Assembly: GCA_036392795.1 (NCBI GenBank) | Contig: DASVXH010000073.1 | Location: 1-20,997 of the forward strand | Direction: 5' to 3' | From: JARIHD01 sp036392795 | Lineage (GTDB): Bacteria > Patescibacteriota > Saccharimonadia > Saccharimonadales > UBA4665 | Length of the DNA: 20,997 nucleotides | Shown here: positions 1-6,782 of the stretch, piece by piece | Layout of the letters: each line of letters starts with the position of its first letter | How positions within the stretch are numbered: the first letter of the stretch is position 1 | Position numbers and translations under genes: made by a program | Notes under the pieces: model-generated | What the model was told of the DNA's origin: nothing | Database searches by the model: none | The model's input: the letters and a program-made list of their open reading frames with translations, nothing else

Positions 1-473
1 ATTCCGAATCGCCACAATTTGACTACGCAGCTTTCAGGCCCCGTCCAGCAGGTAGGGCGATTATCTTTGACGGCGACAAGGTCTGCCTGATACATGTTAG
101 TACGCATGATTACTACATGCTTCCCGGTGGAGGCATCGAAGACGAAGATGTGCCCTCTGCACTAGCACGGGAAATCATGGAGGAAGTCGGCTGCGAAGTA
201 ACTATTGACCAGGAAGTCGGCAGTGTGGAATTATACTTTGATCGCTGGCAGCAGAAACAAATCGACCACTGCTACACTGCGCATAAAGTCGGTGGAGACA
301 ATGCAACCTCAACTACCGACTTTGAGAAGTCAGAAGGCTTTAAGACGGTCTGGGCTGAAAACCTGGCAGAGGCGATTAAGCTGGTTGAGGGCGCAATGCC
401 TAAAGAACGCGACGGGAAGCTGGTAAAGGCGCGCGACCTGCTCCTTCTTCAGGCTGTTGCTTCTCGGTCCTAA
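1..473 (+). CDS. NUDIX hydrolase, 5' end outside window
   Basis: The frame is open from the first bases of the window to the TAA at 471-473, so the true start lies upstream. An internal ATG at 117 would cut off the first beta strand and is not the start. The complete NUDIX box is visible just after 117: GGGIEDED, then REIMEEVG, matching Gx5Ex7REUxEExGU with all catalytic Glu residues present. The family hydrolyses nucleoside diphosphates linked to another moiety, using a divalent metal held by the REUxEE glutamates. The substrate cannot be told from the sequence. It runs tail to tail into the broken NUDIX gene on the opposite strand, which ends only about 20 bp away. The family call is secure; the exact role is not. 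Confidence 0.9.
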   Translation, partial: SESPQFDYAAFRPRPAGRAIIFDGDKVCLIHVSTHDYYMLPGGGIEDEDVPSALAREIMEEVGCEVTIDQEVGSVELYFDRWQQKQIDHCYTAHKVGGDNATSTTDFEKSEGFKTVWAENLAEAIKLVEGAMPKERDGKLVKARDLLLLQAVASRS

Positions 474-495
474 GCAAATATTTATCTTTAATAAT

Positions 496-642
496 TAATG
501 CTTCGCCTTTATCAAGTCCGCCGCCAGGCAAGCACCAGTAGGAATTGTCCCGTTTCAGATGGTCTTTGTAGGGTTTGAGCCGTACGCATAATAATTTACC
601 GTCATGCATTACGATGCCTCGAACGGTTACTCGTCTTGTCAT
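496..642 (-). pseudogene. Truncated NUDIX hydrolase (N-terminal half only)
   Basis: Reading from ATG at 642-640, about 49 residues look like an intact NUDIX N-terminus: a first strand (VTVRGIVMHDGKLLCVRL) and the beginning of the NUDIX box (WCLPGGGLDKGEAL). Similarity stops there. The REUxEExG half of the box, which holds the catalytic glutamates, is absent. The frame then runs through A+T-rich sequence and into the antisense of the neighbouring NUDIX gene before stopping near 400. The other two frames after 496 do not continue the motif, so a simple frameshift does not explain it. It looks like a remnant left by deletion or recombination. A short expressed peptide cannot be excluded, but it could not be a hydrolase. 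Confidence 0.75.
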
Positions 643-829
643 GCAGTTATGTTACCACAAGCCGTATTCAGGATACTTCTGTCTTCTGCGGCTATATAAA
701 GCGCTAGTACATAGCATAAGGTTAAAACAATTAAAGAGAGGAGATCCGTGTATTATAAATGTACCTATTCAAAAGCGACGCAATGATAACATCTAAAAAG
801 ATGATTTCTGCAGCATCCTTGCTATTTTA

Positions 830-852
830 TTTCGGTTAATTTTCGGTATAAT
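830..852 (+). repeat. Adjacent direct repeat overlapping the methyltransferase promoter
   Basis: Two near-identical units lie head to tail: TTTCGGTTAAT (830-840) and TTTCGGTATAAT (841-852). They differ by one extra base, and the second contains the -10 hexamer. The position suggests an operator. The gene that starts 7 nt later encodes a LexA-type DNA-binding domain, so autoregulation is possible but unproven. Confidence 0.45.
847..852 (+). promoter_or_regulatory. -10 box (TATAAT), leaderless promoter of the fused methyltransferase
   Basis: A perfect TATAAT ends 6 nt before the ATG at 859, so transcription would start at or within a base or two of the start codon. No Shine-Dalgarno sequence is present. 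I see no convincing -35 box at normal spacing, which leaves room for activator dependence. Confidence 0.6.
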
Positions 853-858
853 TCGTAT

Positions 859-1941
859 ATGCTAACCTATAAACAAAAAGAGGTGCTCGACTATATCATA
901 TCCTATCAGGATTCGAGTAAACTCAGCCCGACTATCCAGGAAATTACAGACCATATTGGCGTCAATTCCGTGTCAACTGTTCATCAGCATTTGGAGCTTC
1001 TTGAGGAGAAAGGTCTAATTAAGCGACATAAAAAGCTAGCTCGGTCAATTGAGCTTACTGATCTAGCTAGAAAAATTTCAGATATTGACATTCAAGTTGA
1101 GCCGGAAAGGCCAAAGACTAAAAATATTGACAAGCTTGTAAACAGTATTGTTAAAGGCGATGCTCTCGATGTCATGCAAACATTTCCAGATAGTAGTGTT
1201 GACCTAATCATTGCTGATCCACCATACAATTTATCCAAAGGCATGAACCTAAAGCTTGCTTCAGGCAGTCTAGCTGGAGCTGGTGGTAATTGGGCAAAAG
1301 TAATGCAAAAATGGGACGACTATAGCCTTTTAGGGTATATAGAGTTCACTGAAGCATGGCTAAAAGAGGCCAAACGAGTCTTAAAACCTACTGGCTCAAT
1401 GTGGGTATTTGGCACATACCATAATATAGGCATCATCAATACTCTCATGCAACTACTCGATATAGAAATAATCAATGAAGTCGTGTGGTACAAACGCAAT
1501 GCTTTCCCAAATCTAGCTGGGCGTAGATTAACCGCAAGTCATGAAACCCTAATTTGGGCTCATTCAAATAACAGCAAAAAAAGAAGCTACAACTTTAATT
1601 ACGAATACTCAAAAGCGTATGCAGATAAGTCGGATGAACTTAAGCCTGCGGGTAAACAAATGCGCACGGTATGGGATATTCCCAATAACAAAGAACGTTT
1701 TGAAATAGCACTCGGTAAACATCCAACTCAGAAGCCACTCAAAATATGTAAGCGTATAGTGGGATTAAGTTCAAACGAGGGCGATATTGTATTATCTCCT
1801 TTTTCGGGCTCAGGGACGGAATGTTTGGCGGCAAAGTTAACTGGCCGTAATTACATTGGAATTGAGCTAGAGGATGAGTTTGTAGAACTCAGCAAATTAC
1901 GATTAGAGCAAAAAATTGAAATACAGGCTAACCTCTTATGA
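859..1941 (+). CDS. Beta-class DNA methyltransferase with N-terminal LexA-type winged helix
   Basis: The protein has 360 residues. Residues 1-68 resemble the LexA DNA-binding domain: YKQKEVLDYI, then LSPTIQEITDHIG, the recognition-helix region SVSTVHQHLELLEEKGLI, and a wing ending in RSIEL. Residues from about 95 form a SAM-dependent amino-methyltransferase. The catalytic DPPY is at 120-123, the conserved HPTQKP lies before motif I, and the SAM-binding FSGSGT is at 315-320. The order catalytic motif, target region, SAM motif defines the beta class. The likely reaction is N6-adenine or N4-cytosine methylation; DPPY favours adenine. It protects host DNA from the nuclease encoded nearby. The downstream methyltransferase overlaps it by 4 nt. 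A LexA-type head on a methyltransferase is unusual; it may repress this locus as controller proteins do. Codon use is A+T-richer than in the genes at 10-16 kb. Confidence 0.88.
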   Translation: MLTYKQKEVLDYIISYQDSSKLSPTIQEITDHIGVNSVSTVHQHLELLEEKGLIKRHKKLARSIELTDLARKISDIDIQVEPERPKTKNIDKLVNSIVKGDALDVMQTFPDSSVDLIIADPPYNLSKGMNLKLASGSLAGAGGNWAKVMQKWDDYSLLGYIEFTEAWLKEAKRVLKPTGSMWVFGTYHNIGIINTLMQLLDIEIINEVVWYKRNAFPNLAGRRLTASHETLIWAHSNNSKKRSYNFNYEYSKAYADKSDELKPAGKQMRTVWDIPNNKERFEIALGKHPTQKPLKICKRIVGLSSNEGDIVLSPFSGSGTECLAAKLTGRNYIGIELEDEFVELSKLRLEQKIEIQANLL

Positions 1942-2741
1942 TGTCGTTCGTAAAATGGAGTGGCAGTAAGAGAAGCCAGGCTAAAAGCATAGTCGAAGAA
2001 ATATCAAAAATAGATTTTGACACTTACTATGAGCCTTTTCTCGGTAGTGGTGCTGTTCTTGGACGTTTGAAGCCTAAAAAGGCCGTGTGCTCTGATATAT
2101 ACGAGCCACTTATTGAACTCTGGAAATTAATTAGAGACAATCCCGAAAAAGTCGTATCAAATTACACAAAGCAATGGGAAAAACTTCAAGAAATCGGACA
2201 CTTATATTTCTATGAAGTAAGAGATAGATTTAACGCTAAAAAAAACCCTCTTGATTTGCTGTTTCTGTCACGAACTTGTGTCAACGGGCTTATCAGGTTT
2301 AATAAAGCCGGCCAATTCAATAATGCGCTACACCATAGCAGGAAAGGAATGGCACCTAAAAAATTAGAAGCAATAATAAACGAGTGGAGTAAATTGCTAA
2401 AATATTACGACATTGAGCAAGGCGATTACCGGGAACTAACAGCCTCGGCTACTAAAAACGATTTAGTATACCTAGATCCGCCTTATTTTAATAATAAGAA
2501 TCGATATTTAGAAAATATCGACCATGCTAAGTTTATCGAATATTTAGAGAAACTGAATCAAAAAGGTGTTAAGTTTGTGCTTTCATATGACGGACATTCT
2601 GAAAGCAAAACCTATGCTCACCTCATACCGCCTCATCTCTACAAACGAAAAATAATGCTTCATTCTGGCTTGTCTGCATTTAGAAAGGTGCAAGACAAAA
2701 CCAAGGATACCGTCCACGAGTCTCTATACATCAATTTTTAG
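1938..2741 (+). CDS. D12-class (Dam/MboI-type) DNA adenine N6-methyltransferase
   Basis: The protein has 267 residues, a normal length for Dam-like enzymes. The N-terminal FVKWSGSKR (4-12) is the family's conserved KW(A/P)GGK-like SAM motif. FLGSGA at 34-39 is motif I, and LVYLDPPYF, with DPPY at 170-173, is the catalytic motif. The order SAM motif, target region, catalytic motif marks the alpha class. Between them, LSRTCVNGLIRFNKAGQFN is a well-known D12 signature. ATGATG overlaps the upstream TGA, so translation is coupled (ATG at 1938; 1941 is an alternative). Two methyltransferases of different classes in one operon suggest either an asymmetric recognition site with one enzyme per strand, or a DpnII/MboI-like arrangement. 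Its stop overlaps the nuclease stop on the other strand by 4 nt. Confidence 0.92.
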   Translation: MMSFVKWSGSKRSQAKSIVEEISKIDFDTYYEPFLGSGAVLGRLKPKKAVCSDIYEPLIELWKLIRDNPEKVVSNYTKQWEKLQEIGHLYFYEVRDRFNAKKNPLDLLFLSRTCVNGLIRFNKAGQFNNALHHSRKGMAPKKLEAIINEWSKLLKYYDIEQGDYRELTASATKNDLVYLDPPYFNNKNRYLENIDHAKFIEYLEKLNQKGVKFVLSYDGHSESKTYAHLIPPHLYKRKIMLHSGLSAFRKVQDKTKDTVHESLYINF

Positions 2742-4753
2742 GAAATCTGACGTAACTTGGTTTTAAGCTTATCTAATTTACCCGATTGACTGTCGAAAAA
2801 GTCAGTAATAGTGGCCAATAGTTTTTCGTTGTTGGATATATAAAATAATTCGGTTGAGCCATCACTAGCGAATTTTATAGATATTGCAATATCGGCTTTA
2901 GACTTCTCTAGGGCGCCTATCGCCTGCTGTTTATCTCCCATTACTGCGACTGCGCTCATATAATCGTATTTGGTAATTGCTTCTTTCAAGAGTGGAATAT
3001 TTACTTCTTGTGACCACTCTAGACTTTTCTTGAGCTTCCTGGACTGTGCTGCACCAGTCTGCAAGAGCTCCTTGGTATATCTGTCTAAACGGGGACCTAC
3101 TTTATCTTCGAGGTTTCGAAGCAAGTCCTTGGATTCCACCGAAAGTATAATTCTGTTGTTTTTAAAGAACTGGATAATATGGTCAGGCCGCTTACCGTCT
3201 AGTCCTGTTACACGAGGCAATGAAGTCCAGCGGTTAGTTGCCCCATCGTCGTCCAAAAATGAAATGCCACTCCAGTCTCCACCCGGTGGATTACATAAAG
3301 ATTCGAACACGCCCTTATCCTCTGAATCGGAAAAGATTAGGTGGAGGACAGAGTCAACGTCATGCTCTCCATACCGGGGAACATTACTAAATTTTTTAAG
3401 TCCACCCTTGGTAATTTCATAAACAGGCCGTTTTACTATGACATCTCTTCGTGGCTGATCTTCTAAGCTAACGCTGTCAACTATCAACGCATTACTTAAG
3501 CTTACAACTGCTTCCCACAAACCATTTGTCGAAGCTAACCGGTAGGGATCGGTAAAGAGCCGTTGCCATGTTGTCGGTTTCGCAGGTCCATATATAATGC
3601 TCAAAATATCTACGTCATCATTAGCAAATATCATCCTAGCCATGGGTACCAGTCCTCTATCTGGTCGAGAATCATCACCGCGTGGCTTGAAACCTGCTAC
3701 CAATACGAAGACCAAATCTTTTTCGCCATTTGCTAGCCATTCCAAGAACTCGTCACTAAGTGACTCTGTATAAATTGCTTTTAGCTCGTCAGCAATTTCT
3801 CTTCGCTTCGCTTGGGGCAGTATACAAAAGGGCATCTCAGTTGAGCCAATAGCCGATACTCCAACCTTTTTCAGCAATCCAACTAACAGTTTCAGGCTGG
3901 GGTTTGAAGGTATGGATATCTTTTTGCTCCAGGATAATCCATCCCGTATTAAATGTGAGGCTATGGGGTGGCCGGCCTCTGCTTCTGCAAGAATCTGCGT
4001 CCACATTTCAAGTGAATGAGTATTACCTCTTTTTCTTCTTTGTGCCAAGTCATAAATAAACTTTGCCGATTTCTTCTTAGAACTATCTAGAGACGCTTCG
4101 CTTACGGGATCACCTGTAAACAAGGATGAAATGGCCCGTTTGTATTCGTTATTGGCAAATACTTCCTCAAACTCCTTATATGTTTTTTGGCTAATTGACC
4201 TGCTAGCCATATATACGGTCGTGCATTTATCCGGTGCGGCACTTGAGTTGGCTAAGTACGAGAAAGGCACTATCGGGTTTGGGAAACGAGGTGCTTTAAT
4301 CTCTCTATTCGCGTCCAATTCTTGGCCCCCAATCTCAGCAAAATAAAAGTATGGTATATCGGCCATGGTCATGGCTAAAGCACGACCGGCTCTTTGCCAG
4401 GCATTATTGCCCGCAGGTAAGGCGTTACAGAACTCAAAGGCAGCAATAGATTCTTCTGTATTGCCCACTACTTTGGTAACAAAAGCATCCACCGATTCTT
4501 TAAGAGGCGCACCTAATTCAGCTAGAAAGTCGGGCAGTGAGGTATCCCATCTGTTGTGACCTGGGAAAAATTCAAGCACAAATGTAAGCCCGCCCTCGAA
4601 CTGAGCGGAAAAGGCGGGAGTAACACCATTGGAATCAATTAAGCCAACGGTGTAATCGTTGCCTGTAGCAAACTTGATGGCCTCTAAAATAATGCTAGTC
4701 GCAACTTCACACTCGATAATGTTATCGCCGTGTATTCTGTAAACTGTATTCAC
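2738..4753 (-). CDS. Predicted restriction endonuclease, PD-(D/E)XK type
   Basis: I do not recognise the family by name. The call rests on position, convergent with two DNA methyltransferases, and on a C-terminal motif RPDHIIQFF...LSVESKD. With the start at 4753 this gives PD at 523-524, then E540-S-K542, the PD-(D/E)XK metal-binding core between two hydrophobic beta strands. The first 500 residues show no motif I know and may hold the target-recognition part. The frame extends to a TTG at 4804. I prefer GTG at 4753 because a TATACT -10 ends exactly 6 nt before it, as in other genes here, and the extra 17 residues look random. That gives 671 residues, long for a simple type II enzyme. A non-restriction nuclease is possible. 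Base composition matches the methyltransferases, which suggests they moved together. Confidence 0.6.
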   Translation of the reverse strand: MNTVYRIHGDNIIECEVATSIILEAIKFATGNDYTVGLIDSNGVTPAFSAQFEGGLTFVLEFFPGHNRWDTSLPDFLAELGAPLKESVDAFVTKVVGNTEESIAAFEFCNALPAGNNAWQRAGRALAMTMADIPYFYFAEIGGQELDANREIKAPRFPNPIVPFSYLANSSAAPDKCTTVYMASRSISQKTYKEFEEVFANNEYKRAISSLFTGDPVSEASLDSSKKKSAKFIYDLAQRRKRGNTHSLEMWTQILAEAEAGHPIASHLIRDGLSWSKKISIPSNPSLKLLVGLLKKVGVSAIGSTEMPFCILPQAKRREIADELKAIYTESLSDEFLEWLANGEKDLVFVLVAGFKPRGDDSRPDRGLVPMARMIFANDDVDILSIIYGPAKPTTWQRLFTDPYRLASTNGLWEAVVSLSNALIVDSVSLEDQPRRDVIVKRPVYEITKGGLKKFSNVPRYGEHDVDSVLHLIFSDSEDKGVFESLCNPPGGDWSGISFLDDDGATNRWTSLPRVTGLDGKRPDHIIQFFKNNRIILSVESKDLLRNLEDKVGPRLDRYTKELLQTGAAQSRKLKKSLEWSQEVNIPLLKEAITKYDYMSAVAVMGDKQQAIGALEKSKADIAISIKFASDGSTELFYISNNEKLLATITDFFDSQSGKLDKLKTKLRQIS

Positions 4754-4759
4754 CCCTTG

Positions 4760-4789
4760 AGTATAACAATCTAATGCTTGGGGTGCTAA
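4760..4789 (-). promoter_or_regulatory. Leaderless promoter of the predicted nuclease
   Basis: On the minus strand, TTAGCA (4789-4784), an 18-bp spacer and TATACT (4765-4760) precede GTG 4753 by 6 nt. It lies back to back with the promoter of the kinase at 4839, so the two divergent -10 boxes are about 60 bp apart. Confidence 0.5.
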
Positions 4790-4824
4790 CGACGACAAGG
4801 ACAATATATGCAGTCAACCCATGC

Positions 4825-4830
4825 TATTAT
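4825..4830 (+). promoter_or_regulatory. -10 box (TATTAT) of the APH-type kinase gene
   Basis: TATTAT ends 8 nt before ATG 4839. The alternative ATG at 4821 would lie upstream of this box and outside its transcript. The -35 is weak. Confidence 0.4.
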
Positions 4831-4838
4831 TTCTAACA

Positions 4839-5798
4839 ATGCACGAACTGGACAATCCCGAACTTCTAAACAAGGTATTAGATTCCTTGCGTAGTCAGCT
4901 GAATGTCCAGGATGTCAAGGAAGTAGGCAGAGGTAATGAATTCTATATTTTTGGCACCGAGCTGCCCTCAGGGTCAGTAGTTATCAAAGTTCCCAAAGAT
5001 CGCATCTTCTCAAATGTTAATGACGCGTATATTGACTCACGCCTACTACTAGACCAAGAATTTGCATTAATGCGCCATGCCAAGGCGCACGGCATTTTTC
5101 AAGTGCCAGAACCCATTAAAGATATCGAAGCTGCCGGGTTTGGCGCAGTCATCATGTCGTACGTTCCAAGCGATAATAGTAAGCCGGATGAGTTTGAGCT
5201 CGGTACATTACTTGCGAGGATCCATTCCATTGAAACGCCGAATATCAAGTTGAGTGCGCAAGAGGGCATGGAAATACCGGAGCTCATTGCTGAGCGTCTG
5301 ACGGGGCGTTGGAAAGAGTTGGGTTCGTTAGAAGATAGCTTCCCAGAGTTACCGCCTAAAGATATCCTTATTGATTGCCTGGAGTCTGCAAGGAACACCA
5401 AGCAACTCCTACACATGGATTTCCGACGAGCTAACTTCCGGATGCAGAAGGGCAAGGTTGCTGCACTGCTTGACTGGAGTAACGCACTTATCGGTCATCC
5501 GGCCCTAGAGTTGGCTCGTGTTGCAGAAACCGGCGAAACCGGCGAGAAGTTTTTAGATGGCTACGCTTCGGTCCGGCCGTTACCAGGAGTCTCTCCGATA
5601 ATCGAAACAATCTTCAGGCTCGATACGGCAACCATGCTGGCACTCGTATTCCTATCCGAAGATCCGGACCCCGAACGGGCGCCCATATTCGTAAGGCGAG
5701 TACGAAAGCTGCACAGCAAACTGCTGAAAGAAATAGAACGAGGTCATGAAGCTCGAACAGCAATTAAAGTAGAAAGCGTCACTCTCAGACACAGTTAA
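4839..5798 (+). CDS. APH-family small-molecule kinase (aminoglycoside phosphotransferase fold)
   Basis: The protein has 319 residues from ATG 4839; an in-frame ATG at 4821 would add six. The protein-kinase-like fold is clear. VVIKVP contains the ATP-binding lysine (K50). The catalytic loop HMDFRRAN has Asp 194 as base and Asn 199 for metal. LLDWSN (Asp 212) replaces the DFG metal-binding motif, followed by the typical GHPALELA helix. The family transfers phosphate from ATP to hydroxyls of aminoglycosides, choline, sugars or other metabolites. No substrate-specific motif is visible, so resistance should not be assumed. It diverges from the nuclease gene and is followed 100 bp later by the YggT gene. 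G+C content rises compared with the restriction locus, so it may belong to the native backbone. Confidence 0.8.
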   Translation: MHELDNPELLNKVLDSLRSQLNVQDVKEVGRGNEFYIFGTELPSGSVVIKVPKDRIFSNVNDAYIDSRLLLDQEFALMRHAKAHGIFQVPEPIKDIEAAGFGAVIMSYVPSDNSKPDEFELGTLLARIHSIETPNIKLSAQEGMEIPELIAERLTGRWKELGSLEDSFPELPPKDILIDCLESARNTKQLLHMDFRRANFRMQKGKVAALLDWSNALIGHPALELARVAETGETGEKFLDGYASVRPLPGVSPIIETIFRLDTATMLALVFLSEDPDPERAPIFVRRVRKLHSKLLKEIERGHEARTAIKVESVTLRHS

Positions 5799-5865
5799 GC
5801 AAGACCTATAGCATTGAGCCCCAATGACATTCCTTACTGCGCGAATGATAACTAATCTCCATAAT

Positions 5866-5892
5866 TATACAAACAAATGGGTGTTAGGGAGG
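5866..5892 (+). promoter_or_regulatory. Possible -10 (TATACA) and Shine-Dalgarno (AGGGAGG) of the YggT gene
   Basis: AGGGAGG at 5886-5892 sits 6 nt before ATG 5899 and fixes that start. TATACA at 5866-5871 would give a leader of about 20 nt. The upstream in-frame ATG 5824 has no ribosome site and encodes a non-conserved-looking extension. Confidence 0.5.
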
Positions 5893-5898
5893 ACGGCG

Positions 5899-6204
5899 AT
5901 GCTTGGAGGAATTATATATGGTGTAACAGCGTTCATTGAGTCGCTTCTGGGGTTACGCTTCTTGTTCCGTGTTTTAGGGGCCAATCCGGCGAACGGATTT
6001 GTGGATTGGATCTATGATTGGAGTACGCCGTTCGCCGCACCCTTCGCAGGTATTTTCGGACAACAGGCTACCGTGACGGGTCAGGGAACGGTTGTGCAGA
6101 GTGTATTTGATTGGACTGCACTCATCGCTATGGTTGTGGTGGCTTTGATTGGCGGCATACTGGCGCGCATTATGTCCCGGTTAGGCGCTGAGCGAGACAT
6201 TTAG
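5899..6204 (+). CDS. YggT-family integral membrane protein
   Basis: The protein has 101 residues, the usual size of single-unit YggT proteins. Two hydrophobic segments flank the family-typical stretch: GVTAFIESLLGLRFLFRVLGANP, then FVDWIYDWSTPFAAPFAGIFG, and a second membrane segment FDWTALIAMVVVALIGGIL. The D-W-(I/L)-Y and P-F motifs between them are the YggT hallmark. The family's function is not well defined; members have been linked to osmotic stress tolerance and to cell-envelope or division genes. The frame extends upstream to ATG 5824, but the Shine-Dalgarno supports 5899. It is convergent with the receiver gene at 6283. Confidence 0.85.
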   Translation: MLGGIIYGVTAFIESLLGLRFLFRVLGANPANGFVDWIYDWSTPFAAPFAGIFGQQATVTGQGTVVQSVFDWTALIAMVVVALIGGILARIMSRLGAERDI

Positions 6205-6261
6205 GGCGTGGCGCCTAATTAAGAAAATTCCTCATTTGGTTCGTAAACAATAAGCGCCACG
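6181..6261. repeat. Three mutually complementary arms between convergent genes
   Basis: TTAGGCGC (6181-6188, inside the end of yggT) is the exact reverse complement of GCGCCTAA (6211-6218). The overlapping CGTGGCGC (6207-6214) is the exact reverse complement of GCGCCACG (6254-6261). The middle arm can pair with either neighbour. It may serve as a transcription end for the two convergent genes, but there is no clear T tract. Confidence 0.4.
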
Positions 6262-6282
6262 TTGTACGCAGATAAAAGAATC

Positions 6283-6663
6283 CTAAGTGGCTAACTCATG
6301 TTCTATCGCTGCTAGTATTTGGTCAAGTCCGACGCCGGACTTTATCAAATATCCATCCGCGCCCAGCTTCACCGCTCGTTCTCGGTCTTCGGGCTCGCCC
6401 AAAGCGGTCAAAACTAGAATTTTAGGTTGTTTGATGTCCGGCATGGCGCGTACTTTTTCTATAACTTTAAAGCCGCTTAGGCGGGGCATCATGAGATCTA
6501 AAAGAATAAGGTCTGGAGTGAACTCTACTAACCTATCTACTGCCTCTTGGCCATCTCTGCAGTAGAAAACGATCATGCCCGTAATCTCCATGCGAGTCTT
6601 ATAAAGGTCACCTAGTAGAATGTCATCCTCTACAATGAGTACGCGTGCGCCGTTGGTTGCCAT
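6283..6663 (-). CDS. Single-domain response regulator (receiver only)
   Basis: The protein has 126 residues from ATG 6663, with no output domain. All receiver residues are present: acidic pair D13-D14 (VEDD), phospho-acceptor D56 (LLDLMMP), T86 (VLTAL) and K108 (YLIKSG). Phosphorylation at D56 would come from a histidine kinase encoded elsewhere, because none is in the window. Such CheY/DivK-like proteins act by binding a partner protein. The frame continues to an upstream start at 6678, but a TACTAT -10 ends 6 nt before ATG 6663, which argues for the shorter, leaderless form. It is divergent from the antiporter gene across about 210 bp. The family call is secure; its pathway is unknown. Confidence 0.9.
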   Translation of the reverse strand: MATNGARVLIVEDDILLGDLYKTRMEITGMIVFYCRDGQEAVDRLVEFTPDLILLDLMMPRLSGFKVIEKVRAMPDIKQPKILVLTALGEPEDRERAVKLGADGYLIKSGVGLDQILAAIEHELAT

Positions 6664-6669
6664 ATTAAA

Positions 6670-6675
6670 ATAGTA
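6670..6675 (-). promoter_or_regulatory. -10 box (TACTAT) of the receiver gene, leaderless
   Basis: On the minus strand TACTAT reads 6675-6670 and ends 6 nt before ATG 6663. No clear -35 or Shine-Dalgarno is visible. Confidence 0.45.
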
Positions 6676-6734
6676 CACAATTTTGCATTGCTTATCTACA
6701 TTGCCCGGCAGTTGTACGTGAGCCCTCCTAAAAG

Positions 6735-6782
6735 GCCTTCAAAACAACGTGTATCAAACGCACCAAATGAGATTTTGAAGGC
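6735..6782. repeat. Perfect 10-bp inverted repeat in a divergent intergenic region
   Basis: GCCTTCAAAA (6735-6744) and TTTTGAAGGC (6773-6782) are exact reverse complements separated by 28 bp. On the plus strand the right arm is followed by ACTTCGGTACTTTTTG, so the whole could form a hairpin with a T run. It could be an operator for the divergent receiver and antiporter genes, or the end of a short transcript. Confidence 0.5.

Noticed and set aside
748..786. A 12-codon GTG reading frame after a GAGAGGAG sequence upstream of the methyltransferase
   Set aside because: It encodes 12 residues with no pattern and ends before the repeat and promoter. The purine-rich site is probably chance, although a leader peptide cannot be fully excluded.
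575..796. Plus-strand frame of 73 codons
   Set aside because: It overlaps the NUDIX fragment antisense, and its product has no family pattern. The region is better explained by the remnant gene and intergenic DNA.
2970..3422. 150-codon plus-strand frame inside the nuclease gene
   Set aside because: It is the mirror of a long, protein-like minus-strand frame and has no start signal or motif of its own.
859..4753. Identity as a DpnII/MboI-type GATC system
   Set aside because: The pair of methyltransferase classes is the same, but the nuclease is far larger than those enzymes and the LexA-type head is not part of them. GATC also occurs many times in this window. The recognition site cannot be deduced.
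4839..5798. Call as an aminoglycoside resistance gene
   Set aside because: The kinase fold is clear, but nothing in the sequence fixes the substrate, and such kinases often act on ordinary metabolites.
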